Positions 7,683-16,364 of a DNA stretch of 64,000 bases are shown one piece after another. Position numbers and translations under genes: made by a program. The first letter of the stretch is position 1. Each line of letters starts with the position of its first letter. The notes below the pieces were generated by a model that was not told the origin of the DNA, did not search any database, and saw only the letters and a program-made list of their open reading frames with translations. This DNA comes from Limnoperna fortunei (Eukaryota; Mollusca; Bivalvia; Mytilida; Modiolidae), in the NCBI GenBank assembly GCA_944474755.1, contig OX104122.1:20175714-20239713 (forward strand), in the 5' to 3' direction.

Positions 7683-7720
7683 GGGGCGTTGGACCAAACG
7701 CTCGGGGGCGTTCAACGCTA
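7597..7720. repeat. Array of AACGC/GCGTT hairpin repeats
   Basis: A 33-bp unit, with core AACGCTTAGGGGCGTT, is repeated about three times and then degenerates. Each core can fold into a stem AACGC/GCGTT, and direct AAACGCTC pieces lie between. It covers the end of the zinc-finger gene and the space before the PY-like gene and ends at a junction box. It could be a termination or regulatory structure, a replication or recombination site, or a simple expanding repeat. Confidence 0.85.
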
Positions 7721-7730
7721 TAAATAAATG
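7719..7730 (+). promoter_or_regulatory. Junction box TATAAATAAATG before the PY-like gene
   Basis: The ATG of the next gene (7728) is the last codon of the box. Here the upstream gene stops 37 bp earlier, so the box is conserved without being needed as a stop codon. Confidence 0.62.
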
Positions 7731-8567
7731 ACATTCATTAAGATCACCGACCCCAAGCAACGTGAGGCGCTCGCTAGGGAATTGCAAGATCTCAAGCGAA
7801 GTATTCAGACTAGCAATATGCAGCATCGCCTCGACAATATCGGACTCGACCGCGACCTCGCCAGGATGTTCAAGCCGGTGGTGGAAGCTCAAAAGGAAGC
7901 GGCCTCGCAGATCACTAAAACGATCGAGGAACTGCCTGCGCCGATGCCTACGCTACCTCCCCCAACCGATTTAGCCCATCCATTAGCCATTGAACCACCT
8001 CAAGACATCCGCCTAGGTCCCCGGGCGACTCAGTATCTGCAGCTCAGCATGACTCCAGCAGCCGACCATACCTTTGGATTGAGGGTAGAGGACGATACCA
8101 TCATGATCGGAAGTCGGCCCGTCACCTTCGATGGAGATGATATCTTCGTCGATGGCGTGCGCCACAAGGGAACCCCCGGTCTTTGGGAGCTCATTGTCAA
8201 GAAGCGCCCAGAATCGTTCGGTCCCGAAGATTTGATGACCTATGGAGATATCCTGCGAACCTCGGGTGCCATGTACCAAGGAAACTCCGTTCTCTCGCGG
8301 ACCCCCAAGTCGAACCGAAGTTACAAATGGAAGGAGATCGTTTCTCATCTCTACCGGCAAGACAGACATGGCTCCGGACTCCAAACGGTATTCTTACCGA
8401 AAGACCTCGATTCGTTGATAGATCGCCTCGAACTTTGCGCCGCCGCCTATAAGGCTGGTAATAATGGGGTGCGCAACGAGATGGTGGCCATCCTCGATGC
8501 TATGAGGACGTTCGGTCACATCGACGACTCCTATTACAGAGAACTCCATCGCAGCCTTCTCCTATAA
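7728..8567 (+). CDS. Conserved Polinton protein (PY-like, DUF8207-type)
   Basis: A 279-residue protein. The N-terminal 90 residues look helical and coiled, followed by a Pro-rich linker (LPAPMPTLPPPTD). A globular part from about 100 carries VDGVRHKGTPGLWELIVKK, then YGDILRTSGAMYQ and a KW motif, the pattern I associate with the conserved Polinton protein called PY, or DUF8207-type. Its role in the virion or in replication is not known to me. It starts at the junction-box ATG and stops inside the next box. Position upstream of the capsid genes suggests late expression and a structural or assembly role. Confidence 0.72.
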   Translation: MTFIKITDPKQREALARELQDLKRSIQTSNMQHRLDNIGLDRDLARMFKPVVEAQKEAASQITKTIEELPAPMPTLPPPTDLAHPLAIEPPQDIRLGPRATQYLQLSMTPAADHTFGLRVEDDTIMIGSRPVTFDGDDIFVDGVRHKGTPGLWELIVKKRPESFGPEDLMTYGDILRTSGAMYQGNSVLSRTPKSNRSYKWKEIVSHLYRQDRHGSGLQTVFLPKDLDSLIDRLELCAAAYKAGNNGVRNEMVAILDAMRTFGHIDDSYYRELHRSLLL

Positions 8568-8573
8568 ATAAAT
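8563..8573 (+). promoter_or_regulatory. Junction box TATAAATAAAT before 8579
   Basis: The upstream stop TAA (8565-8567) is inside the box. The ATG is displaced to 8579 by a short ATACG spacer, so box and start codon are separable. Confidence 0.58.
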
Positions 8574-8578
8574 ATACG

Positions 8579-8980
8579 ATGCCATTGTTGATTAAGCACG
8601 GATATCGTCGAAAATACGTCGTCGGCGGGCGGGGGCTATTCGATACGGTCGCTAACTTGGCTGGACGCATATTCACCTCCTCAGCCGCGAAGACCTTGGG
8701 AAGCAAGGCCATGAGCGCCGCCACCAATGCCGCCCTGAAAGGGGTTGAAAAGGGGGCCTCCAAAGCTGTGGACTATATGATCGATAAGGCGACCTCCAAA
8801 CCTCGCAACCTCGTCAAGCCAAGTAACCCCACGATGACTCCCCATCAGCAAGCTCGGTTGAACAATCTGATCTCGGGAAATAATTCCACGATGACCCCCC
8901 ATCAGCAAGCCCGGCTGAACGATCTAATTTCTGGAAGTGGTATTGCCACAATTCACGACTTCGTCCACCGCTATAAATAA
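8579..8980 (+). CDS. Small basic virion-type protein with duplicated C-terminal motif
   Basis: A 133-residue protein without a clear family. It begins basic (KHGYRRKYVVGGRGLF), followed by a long Ala-rich amphipathic helix (about 25-75) of the sort seen in small capsid-associated or membrane-active proteins of adenovirus-like elements. A 19-residue motif starting TMTPHQQARLN occurs twice in tandem (about 85-118). It lies directly before the major capsid gene. A core or cement role is plausible but inferred from size, charge and location only. Confidence 0.6.
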   Translation: MPLLIKHGYRRKYVVGGRGLFDTVANLAGRIFTSSAAKTLGSKAMSAATNAALKGVEKGASKAVDYMIDKATSKPRNLVKPSNPTMTPHQQARLNNLISGNNSTMTPHQQARLNDLISGSGIATIHDFVHRYK

Positions 8981-8982
8981 AT
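8972..8982 (+). promoter_or_regulatory. Junction box TATAAATAAAT before the major capsid gene
   Basis: The preceding stop TAA (8978-8980) is in the box, and the capsid ATG follows at 8988 after a short ATATC spacer. Confidence 0.58.
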
Positions 8983-8987
8983 ATATC

Positions 8988-10274
8988 ATGTCAAACATTC
9001 TCGACATCGTCGAACCCCTAGCTTTCGATGAAGGCCTCCAGGAATATCAAGTCCACGAATACGAACCTCAAGCCGGGGCTCAACTGAATAACGCCGGTGC
9101 TGAAATACGCATCAATATTGAGACCCAGGATCTCTTCCTTCATCCCGCTGAGAGTTACCTTTTGGTGGAAGGAAGGCTCCAGAAGAATGATGGGACCGCC
9201 TACGCCAATGCGGATCTCGTCTCGCTCGCCCACAACGGTATCATGTATCTGTTTCGAACCATCACTTACAGGCTCTCCGGTCAACAGATCGAGCACATCA
9301 ACGACCCTGGCATCGCCAGCACCATGCTAGGGATGCTGACCTATCCCGACGATTTCTCCAAATCTCAAGGTCTCAACCAACTGTGGTTCAAGGATTCCAC
9401 CGCTATCGCCGCCGCAGAGAACTCCGGTTTTGCAATTCGCCACGGGTATACCATCATCAAACCTGCCAACAAGGGGTCGTTCTCCTTCGCCATTCCCCTG
9501 AAGCACATCTTCGGCTTTGCGGACGACTACGATAAGATCGTGTACGGGTTCAAGCATGAACTGTCTCTCGTGCGCGATTCGGATGCCAATGCCGTTCTGA
9601 GGGCTGCAGCCGTCAATGACCCGGCAAGAATCATCCTGAGTAAGATCTCCTGGTTCATTCCCCACGTCACCCCCTCCGATCAGGAGAAACTGCGGTTGTA
9701 CAAGACCATCCAGAGCAAGGGTAAAATCGATTGCGGTTTCCGAATGCGACAGTGCGATTCCATAGCCGTCCCCGAAACGTCTCAGTTCAACTGGCGGTTG
9801 ACAACCAAGAGCGGTCGAGAGAAACCCAGATACGTCATCGTGGCCTTTCAAACCGGCAAGAGCAACGACCAGACCCAAAATGCTGCCGTGTTCGACCACT
9901 GCCGCTTGCGAAACATCTACGTCACTCTCAACGCTGACCGCTACCCCGCCGTAGACTTTAATGCAGGTTTCACCCAAAATCGGACCGCTAGACTCTATAA
10001 GAACGCGGCAGATTTCCGGAAGAATTACTACAACATGGATCCTCGCCACAGTAACTGCAACATAACTCCCAACGACTACATCGACCTGTACCCACTGTTT
10101 GTCATCGACGTAAGTCATCAGTCCGAGCGGTTGAAAGAGTCTACGGTCGACATTCAGGTCCGCGCCGAATTCGAGCGTAACGTGCCAGCCAATACTCAAG
10201 CGTTCGCCCTCGTAATCTCTGATAGGATTCTTCAGTTCGAGTCCGACGGTCAGAAGATGAGCGTCGTATTCTAG
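8988..10274 (+). CDS. Major capsid protein (double jelly-roll, Polinton type)
   Basis: A 428-residue protein matching Polinton major capsid proteins in length and pattern: an N-terminal arm (NILDIVEPLAFDEG), INIETQDLFLHPAESYLLVEG, a SLAHNGIMYLFRTITYRLSG strand block, NQLWFKDST, IPLKHIFGFADDYDKIVYG and C-terminal LQFESDGQKMSVVF. Two stacked jelly rolls are expected; trimers form the hexagonal faces of an icosahedral capsid. The ATG at 8988 after the junction box is preferred over the upstream in-frame codon at 8937, which would overlap the preceding gene. The penton-like gene follows after 9 bp. No break is visible. Confidence 0.92.
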   Translation: MSNILDIVEPLAFDEGLQEYQVHEYEPQAGAQLNNAGAEIRINIETQDLFLHPAESYLLVEGRLQKNDGTAYANADLVSLAHNGIMYLFRTITYRLSGQQIEHINDPGIASTMLGMLTYPDDFSKSQGLNQLWFKDSTAIAAAENSGFAIRHGYTIIKPANKGSFSFAIPLKHIFGFADDYDKIVYGFKHELSLVRDSDANAVLRAAAVNDPARIILSKISWFIPHVTPSDQEKLRLYKTIQSKGKIDCGFRMRQCDSIAVPETSQFNWRLTTKSGREKPRYVIVAFQTGKSNDQTQNAAVFDHCRLRNIYVTLNADRYPAVDFNAGFTQNRTARLYKNAADFRKNYYNMDPRHSNCNITPNDYIDLYPLFVIDVSHQSERLKESTVDIQVRAEFERNVPANTQAFALVISDRILQFESDGQKMSVVF

Positions 10275-10286
10275 TATAAATAAATG
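10275..10286 (+). promoter_or_regulatory. Junction box TATAAATAAATG before the minor capsid gene
   Basis: It starts one base after the capsid stop TAG and ends in the ATG at 10284. Confidence 0.62.
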
Positions 10287-11054
10287 GATCAATCCTTGCT
10301 ACAGCGAATCGTCGAGAACACTGCCCCTAAGCAGGGGTTTTCCTTCATTGTGTCCGGCAACCAAAGTCGGATTCTCACTCAATTCAGCCCACCCCTGCAA
10401 CTGAGCGAGGGGAAAAGTTACGAGATGGCTTTGGTCAATCTGGAGACGTACTACTCTTTTCCCAATATCCATGCGGGTAACAATTCCTTCCGCTACTCCG
10501 CGGACGGTGGTGTCAACTGGTTCCCCATCGCACTGAGTACCGGGTCCTATGGCATTGAAGACATCAACAATGAGATTCAGCGGCTACTGCGTCTCAACGG
10601 TCACAAGACCAAGATCATTCTCGACGCCAACCGCGCGACTCTGAGAGCCACTCTAACCCTCGCCAGAGATTATCAAGTGGACTTCGACGTCGAAAACAGC
10701 ATCAACACCGTGCTGGGCTTCGGGCGCAAGGTCTATGCTTATGACCGAGGCACGAACGGTTACACGGAGGGTGATCTCATCGTCAACATCATCAGCATCA
10801 ACAGCATTCTGGTGAATAGCGACATCATCCATGGAAGTTACGTGAACGGAACCCAGCAGTCCACCATCTACAGTTTCTTCCCCGACGTGGACCCAGGCAT
10901 GAAGATCCTTCAGACCCCCCAAAATCTAGTGTACTTGCCCGTGACTTTGCGAACCATCAATCGTATGGAGACTCATCTCACCGATCAGAACGGCACCCCC
11001 ATCGATCTCAGGGGTGAGAATCTCACCATTCGTTTTCATCTTCGCGAAGTATAG
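10284..11054 (+). CDS. Minor capsid (penton-like, single jelly-roll) protein
   Basis: A 256-residue protein next to the major capsid gene, as in most Polintons. Features of the family are visible: an early strand with FSFIVSGNQSRILTQFSPPL, YEMALVNLETYYSFPNI, a segment SYGIEDINNEIQRLL, LGFGRKVY, and VNSDIIHGSYVNGTQQSTIYSF near the end. It should form the pentamers at capsid vertices. The start is the ATG in the junction box. Its stop TAG lies in the next, slightly divergent box. Confidence 0.88.
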   Translation: MDQSLLQRIVENTAPKQGFSFIVSGNQSRILTQFSPPLQLSEGKSYEMALVNLETYYSFPNIHAGNNSFRYSADGGVNWFPIALSTGSYGIEDINNEIQRLLRLNGHKTKIILDANRATLRATLTLARDYQVDFDVENSINTVLGFGRKVYAYDRGTNGYTEGDLIVNIISINSILVNSDIIHGSYVNGTQQSTIYSFFPDVDPGMKILQTPQNLVYLPVTLRTINRMETHLTDQNGTPIDLRGENLTIRFHLREV

Positions 11055-11061
11055 ATAAATG
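11050..11061 (+). promoter_or_regulatory. Variant junction box TATAGATAAATG
   Basis: One base differs from the common form; the variant base supplies the TAG stop of the upstream gene (11052-11054) while keeping the ATG at 11059. Confidence 0.55.
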
Positions 11062-11637
11062 AGTTACTCCGAATACAGTTTGAGCTTGACGAAAGGTCAG
11101 GCCGATAAGCTCCAGCGGGCTGTGAAGAAAGGCTGCCCGATCGCCATTCGTTTGTCCCACGCGAACTTGCAAGGCGACCACAAGATGATGCTCACCACGC
11201 AGCAGATCCAAAAGATCTTCAAGCTCCTGCAGAAGGGTACCGGTGGTATGACTCTGAGGATGAGCACCTCTCAGTTGAAGGCGAACGTGCAGAAGGTGGG
11301 GGGTTTCCTACCCATGCTGGCCGGGCTGGCTGCGAGGGCTCTTCCCATGATCGCGAAGACCGTATTGCCGGCCCTAGGCCTTGGAGCTTTGAGTGGGTTA
11401 GGTAATGTCGCCGTATCCAAAGCAGTCGGTTCGGGGTTGTACTTGAAACGCGGCGGATGCATCTGCACCGTGCAACCCAGCGGGGATGGACTCTACCTGA
11501 AGCCTTCGACCGCACGAATCGTCCAGAGGGATGGGCTCTACTTGAAGCAGGGTCGGCAGTTCCACGATGGCTCCGGTCTGATCTTAGGACCCGATAGTCC
11601 ATTTAAGAGTATCCCCTTGCTCGGCATGCTGTTATAA
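11059..11637 (+). CDS. Polinton virion protein with hydrophobic core and GLYLK repeats
   Basis: A 192-residue protein. Two related N-terminal modules (SLSLTKGQADKLQRAVKKG and MMLTTQQIQKIFKLLQKG) resemble a recurring module in Polinton and adenovirus-like virion proteins. A long Gly/Ala/Leu-rich hydrophobic stretch (about 80-120) could insert into membranes. The C-terminal third has three GLYLK motifs, separated by about 20 residues. I infer a role like adenovirus protein VI or X, in membrane disruption or core binding; the family is seen in such elements but its function is not established to me. Confidence 0.7.
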   Translation: MSYSEYSLSLTKGQADKLQRAVKKGCPIAIRLSHANLQGDHKMMLTTQQIQKIFKLLQKGTGGMTLRMSTSQLKANVQKVGGFLPMLAGLAARALPMIAKTVLPALGLGALSGLGNVAVSKAVGSGLYLKRGGCICTVQPSGDGLYLKPSTARIVQRDGLYLKQGRQFHDGSGLILGPDSPFKSIPLLGMLL

Positions 11638-11644
11638 ATAAATG
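11633..11644 (+). promoter_or_regulatory. Junction box TATAAATAAATG before the membrane protein gene
   Basis: The upstream stop TAA (11635-11637) and the downstream ATG (11642) are both inside the box. Confidence 0.6.
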
Positions 11645-12094
11645 GATGAAATCGATGCCAGTCGTATCGCACGCATGGAAGAAGAACTCACCTCAGAAAT
11701 CCAGAGGTATGAGCATGCCTTGAGAATCTATAACCGTTTGGATAAGGTCATCTCCATTGCTCAGGGCGGGTGTTCCGTGGGCAGTCTACTGCTGACTAGT
11801 GGCACCATAGGATCTGCCCTGACTGGCGTAGGTATTGTGGCATCCATCCCCCTTGGAACCCTAGCCTGCCTATGTGCCACCGGTACCTTAGTATTTTCCT
11901 TGATCTCACGCCGAGTCGCCAAGAAGAAAAAGAAGCATCAAGATACCGTGCGATTAGCCCGATCCTTCAAGTCCCAGCTGGCCGGTGAAGACGGTGCTCC
12001 TGCAATCTGTCTGAAGAGCTACTACGATGAAAAGGATCAGTTGCGTCAACCTTCTACCCTATTTAGTGAAGAACTGAATGCGCATGCATCGTAG
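11642..12094 (+). CDS. Two-helix membrane protein of the Polinton
   Basis: A 150-residue protein. Residues 1-36 form a charged coiled coil (MEEELTSEIQRYEHALR). Two hydrophobic segments follow, about 40-60 and 64-88, rich in Gly and small residues, then a basic cluster KKKKK and a soluble tail. The layout (coiled coil, membrane hairpin, basic stop) recurs in Polintons, but no enzymatic role is known to me. It is the last plus-strand gene of the element and carries the last junction box. Confidence 0.62.
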   Translation: MDEIDASRIARMEEELTSEIQRYEHALRIYNRLDKVISIAQGGCSVGSLLLTSGTIGSALTGVGIVASIPLGTLACLCATGTLVFSLISRRVAKKKKKHQDTVRLARSFKSQLAGEDGAPAICLKSYYDEKDQLRQPSTLFSEELNAHAS

Positions 12095-12224
12095 GTTGTG
12101 TTATTCCATTCGCTCCTATCTCCCCCATTTCATTCAGATTCCTTTCAGTCAAATTTCCCGATCCGTTTGGATCGCAAAATTTTTACGTTCCTTCCTCTCA
12201 TTTCATCACCAAATCGTATGAGAC
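12095..12224. other. Gap between convergent genes of the Polinton
   Basis: A 130-bp pyrimidine-rich spacer between the membrane protein stop and the stop of the acidic gene on the other strand. It contains an imperfect GATCCGTTTGGATC palindrome near 12161. No gene is seen. Confidence 0.5.
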
Positions 12225-12656
12225 TTAATATTGACTGCTCAGCTTGTATCCCGAGTTCCGAATGAACATTCCTTTCAAGTCATGCCCATAGTCATTGATG
12301 AGCTCGTGGGGTGCCCAGACTTTGTATGTCTTTCCTTTTACGTTTTTCAGGGTGAGGACGTATTCTCTTATTCCTTCGTCACACCATTCATCCACCTCCA
12401 TTATCATAAGGAGTTCCCATCTTCTGGATTCCCTGATTAGCTTCGTCATCACTTTTTCCTGAAAGACGTATTCGGGTATGAAGTCTTCTTCTGCCTTATC
12501 CTCATCCTCTTCGCTGTATTCGAAGTATTCTTCCTCATCTTCATCCACCTCCTCACTGGAGTAGGAATCTTCCTCTTCCCAGGGGGTAAGCTCAACCTCA
12601 TCGCATACGGGTGGGGGGAGTTGGGCAAGACTGCAACCTACTGTTTCAATGTTCAT
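12225..12656 (-). CDS. Acidic hypothetical protein
   Basis: A 143-residue protein starting at the ATG at 12656; the frame is open a further 14 codons but without an ATG. Residues about 20-60 are almost entirely Glu, Asp, Ser and Tyr (EEEDSYSSEEVDEDEEEYF and onwards). The C-terminal half looks globular, with WELLMIMEVDEWCDEG and YKVWAPHELINDYG. It is the rightmost gene of the element and lies opposite to the structural genes without a junction box, so it may be an early accessory gene. An acidic DNA mimic or histone-binding role is conceivable, but nothing in the sequence shows it. I do not recognise a family. Confidence 0.62.
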   Translation of the reverse strand: MNIETVGCSLAQLPPPVCDEVELTPWEEEDSYSSEEVDEDEEEYFEYSEEDEDKAEEDFIPEYVFQEKVMTKLIRESRRWELLMIMEVDEWCDEGIREYVLTLKNVKGKTYKVWAPHELINDYGHDLKGMFIRNSGYKLSSQY

Positions 12657-12996
12657 TGTATCTACCTTATCTTTCCCTCTTTCTAAGGTGTTATTCAATT
12701 TCTGATTCCTGTGTCATGGTTTTGTATGGGGTTTTGATCCGTTTGCACAAAACCTTGATTTTTTTCGGATTTCAAGCAGACTTTTTCCTTGTGGGGCAGA
12801 ACTGTCATTTCTACACTACTTATAACCAGTATAGTTTTATTTGAATTGGCCCATCCTTGGAGACTCAGAGTTCCCAGTGCTTGATTCACGGAGCTGCCCA
12901 CGTCCCCACTTGGCTGACAGGGCAGACCCTCTCGTGTTTTAGAGAGTTACACGCTTCCTGCTGGATAATGATTCTTTTGTAGGTTTTGAATAAGAG
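12657..12996. other. Right flank of the Polinton, probable element boundary
   Basis: No gene is seen. Composition falls from Polinton-like to AT-rich host-like within this stretch. A terminal inverted repeat would be expected here. The string CTACACTACT ending at 12820 would, read from outside, give AGTAGTGTAG, which fits the AG start seen in Polinton termini. This cannot be tested without the left end. Confidence 0.35.
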
Positions 12997-13476
12997 TAGC
13001 CCAATTGTAGCCGCTACAAAAGGCCCAATTCTCCGTAAATATAATTCCAGTGGCAGTCCAAATGTTTTCGGTCCACCCTTTTACCATTGATTTTGTGTGT
13101 AACTTATTCTTGTCCTTAATACATGTATATCCAAAATATTGCTCACTGGAAGTCAATTCATCCACCCTACATTGATCAATCAATACTTGAACATAGCTCT
13201 GTTAAGGTACACAAGTGAACAAAAATTGGTTTATTAATAGTTTTTCTCTTGAAATTGTTAATGTGATAATGTAAACATTTATTAAGAAACTCTATTTTAT
13301 AGAAATTAAAATTTTTTATTGAACTTCTAAAATGTATATAATTCCATGACATATCTTCTATCCAACTAAACAAAAATTGAAATAGACAATACATGTACAT
13401 TTTATGATTTTAAAAGAGCTAAAATAATTTCAAAAATGATAATTACAAGAAACAAATATTATGTATTAACTATAGC
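12997..13476. other. AT-rich host DNA, no gene seen
   Basis: Non-coding. A short palindrome TTGTAGCCGCTACAA near 13002 with its downstream context (CTCCGTA) recurs in related form near 43938, so it belongs to a dispersed repeat. Confidence 0.5.
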
Positions 13477-13479
13477 CAG

Positions 13480-14720
13480 AGGTTCCCAGGAGCCTGTAAT
13501 CACTCACAAGTAACACAAATTACTTCATGCTTTCTTTATTTTTTGCAATTTATATTTTCAGTCTAGCTGTCATATAGCTTCTAAGTTACTGGTAAAAAAC
13601 TAAAAGTTTCTTCAAAAAGTTTATTAAGGGCAATAACTCCTATAAGGTGCCATAAAACAATTTCTGAAAAATTAAATGATTTGTAGGCCTTGCCCTTCAG
13701 GCTAGTTTAGTAATTTATAGTTTGACTCTAGGTATTTTTGACTTTATAACACAAATGCAGACTATTCTTATAAAGAATCGCCTGAATATAGCTGAAATAT
13801 TGCTGCTCGGGCGTTAAACACCATTAATCAATCAATCTTATAAAGAGTTATCTGACAATATTGGACTACATATTAATTTTTAGGCCTTACCTCGCTTATC
13901 ATTTTTGCAATTTACAGTTTATGCTAGATGTTATGGCATTTAATTTACAAGCCAAAACTAGAGATTTCACAAAAATTGGTATTAAATGGCGATAATTCGT
14001 ATAAGGATCCTTCAGCTCTTTTCAGACAAAATGATTTGCAGGCCTGTTCCTTGAGATTATTTTTGCTATTTACAGTTTTATTTTCAGACAAAAACTGGTA
14101 ATTTTGTCTAAATCATCATTAAAGGGCAATAACTCCTATAAGGAGTCATCTGACAATTTCAAACCAATAAAGTGAATTTGTAGGACTTTTATTGTGAATC
14201 ATTTTTGCAATTTACAGTTTAACTTTTGCTGTTTTAATTTTTAGGTTACAGAACAAAAAATGAAAATTTCTAAAGAATTGTCCTTCAAGGGAAATAACTC
14301 TTATAAGGAATGGTCAGCCAAATTAGGACCAACAAAATATTTTTCTGGCATTACCTTGCTGAATTTTCCAGCAATATACAATATCAATCTTGCTCATACA
14401 GTTTTCAAGTTATATTGCAAAAACTTAAAATTGTGTCTAAAAATGTAAATTAAGGCAATAACCCCTACAGGAAGTGATTACACAACTTTGGACTAATAAA
14501 ACTTTTCTAGAGCTTTATTTGCTGATAAATTTCAGGTAACCATTTACAGTATACCTATTATAATTTTTCAGATATTGACCGAAAACCAGTGTTGACACCT
14601 ATGTTCTATTTTTAGTAATATTGGCAATTTTGTCAATTGATCAACACCACTAGTACAAATTTGAAACTAGGTGAACTAAGGATGATTGTGGCCAAGTTTG
14701 TGGTTTTAGAGAAGATTTTT
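13480..14720. repeat. Degenerate tandem satellite, unit about 145-165 bp
   Basis: Phrases such as GGGCAATAACTCCTATAAGG and CATTTTTGCAATTTACAGTTTA recur near 13628, 13987, 14121, 14287 and 14452. Spacing is about 145-165 bp once a 59-bp insertion is subtracted. Copies are diverged. Arrays of this type are common in bivalve genomes. Confidence 0.78.
13777..13835 (+). mobile_element. Ultra-short retroposed element, 59 bp, with 11-bp target duplication
   Basis: The insert begins (A)TCGCCTGAATATAGC and ends in an ATCA-type tail. It is flanked by TCTTATAAAGA at 13766-13776 and 13836-13846. It interrupts the satellite array. A copy with the same 5' end is at 26710. Confidence 0.8.
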
Positions 14721-15838
14721 TTTTAAGTTTACGCCGGCCTCAGACGTGATGCCAAGTGATGGCAAAAGCTCACCTGGACCCTTGGTCCAATAATAAAAAT
14801 AATTCAGCTTATATTATCATAAAAACATAAATAAAAAGGTACACAACTTGTATTAAAATTAAAAAATACAATGCTGGTATTAATTTCAGTATAACGGAAA
14901 CTGTTGATACTAAGTTCAAGTTAAGGACTGTTTTGTTTATATACTTTAAGCATGAAAATGATGAACAATTAACTAATTAATAGAAAACAGTTTATTTTCC
15001 TGTCTAAAAACTACTAAATATGATTACCTATAAAAGCCAAACCTTGTAAATATAGACCTAAATATAAGAGTAACTAATCCCATCCTATGTCAGGTTTGTG
15101 TAGAATAAAAAAGGGTTTAAATATGACAGATTTCAAAATTTATCATGTTTAAATAATTGCTTGTTTTATGATGTTTCTGGTCACATGTACTAGTAATAGA
15201 TTTCTGGAGCATTTTCTAAAAAAAAAAAAACCACCAACAAATATCACTGACGTGGCTAGAGTCAAAACAAGAATTAGCTTTCCTAAAAAGCTATCCCTCT
15301 CTTCATTTTTCTTTGTAAACAAAATGTGTACTGGTTTTTAATGTTAAATGGAAATATGTATTGTTATTGTGTACATCACTTCATTATAAGTTCACAATGT
15401 TTAGATAGCCAAATCAGTCAACTGCAAAATATAGGTCAGAGGCAGCAATTGAAGCATGCACTGTGCTAAGCATCTATAGATGCATCATATGCAGTAAGAT
15501 AGTTGATGTAACCTTGTCAGTAAGCAGGAAAAGAATTAAATTCTTCTCCTAACCAGAGTCATATTTCCATAGACTACAGATCAGAGGCAGTACCCAAGTA
15601 ACTTTATTAAACATGTTGAAAAATAAACCACAATACTAACTATTTTTATAAAAGAATATTCTCAGTGACTACTAGACTAAATGTAAAAAAATAGTTGTTT
15701 AAGGGGTTTTTGAATACTGCTAAAGCAAAGATTTAGCAATTAACCACAGTAAAAAATGTACCAACAGTCATTTAACTTTTTAAAGTTCTGTCATGGGAGT
15801 GGAAATAAATGATATTTTATAATTTTATCTAGCAATAA
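14721..15838. other. AT-rich DNA, no gene seen
   Basis: Non-coding with frequent stops in all frames. Near 15436 and 15588 the phrase AGGTCAGAGGCAG / AGATCAGAGGCAG recurs, hinting at an old repeat. Confidence 0.5.
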
Positions 15839-16300
15839 CTAGGACCTCTATAACGGGCTTCTGGCTTCTTAATACAGATGGAATACAAAAATATACATGT
15901 ACAGTGTATTTCAACAAAACATTTAAAAAACAAAAAAACAACATTAAATACCTAAATTGCATAAAAGTGTACATGTAGTTATCTTGCTAATACAAGGGAC
16001 CAGTATAACTGGTTTCTGGTCCTACAGATGGAATAAAACCACATATATTTACATGATATTTCTACAAAATGGTTCAAGAACAACATCAAATGTCTCATGT
16101 GCACACAGTGCAATATAAATATACTAGTATGATGATCTTATCTGGGACAAGTTCATGTACAGTGGTATAACTTGTTCCTAGTAATACAGATGCAATACAA
16201 ATACATGTTCAGTGTCACACTGTGTATGTGTTGTAATACATATGGTGATCTATGTAATACAGATGAAATACAAATATTGTAAAAAATCCCCTCAAAAATC
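15839..16300. repeat. Degenerate tandem repeat containing TAATACAGATGGAATACAA-like phrases
   Basis: Three to four diverged units of about 140-180 bp contain an ACAGATGGAATACAA core and GTATAACTGGTTTCTGGT. A related segment lies at 33850-34080, directly downstream of the fucosidase pseudogene. Confidence 0.65.
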
Positions 16301-16364
16301 ATATATTTTCTTAACATGGACCAGCACTAAGTCGTGCTAAGTATACCCCCACTCGACCATTTTT

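Larger units (their letters stand above)
1..12820. mobile_element. Maverick/Polinton (adintovirus-like) element, left end outside window
   Basis: The block holds the diagnostic Polinton gene set: protein-primed PolB, adenain-like protease, retroviral-type integrase with chromodomain, packaging ATPase, double jelly-roll major capsid protein and penton-like minor capsid protein. Genes are packed with gaps of 4 to about 45 bp and have no introns. Base composition is clearly GC-richer than the AT-rich DNA that begins near 12.95 kb. Reading frames are almost all intact, so the insertion is probably recent. The polymerase is open to the left window edge, so the left terminal repeat is not visible. 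The right end is inferred only from the last gene and the composition change; no terminal inverted repeat or target duplication can be verified here. Confidence 0.93.

Noticed and set aside
8937..8987. Upstream extension of the major capsid frame
   Set aside because: It would overlap the preceding gene and ignore the junction box; the ATG at 8988 fits the other genes.
9327..10292. 321-codon minus-strand frame opposite the major capsid gene
   Set aside because: Long only because of the codon bias of the capsid gene on the other strand; no recognisable motif.
12657..12698. N-terminal extension of the acidic gene
   Set aside because: It needs a TTG start; the first ATG is at 12656.
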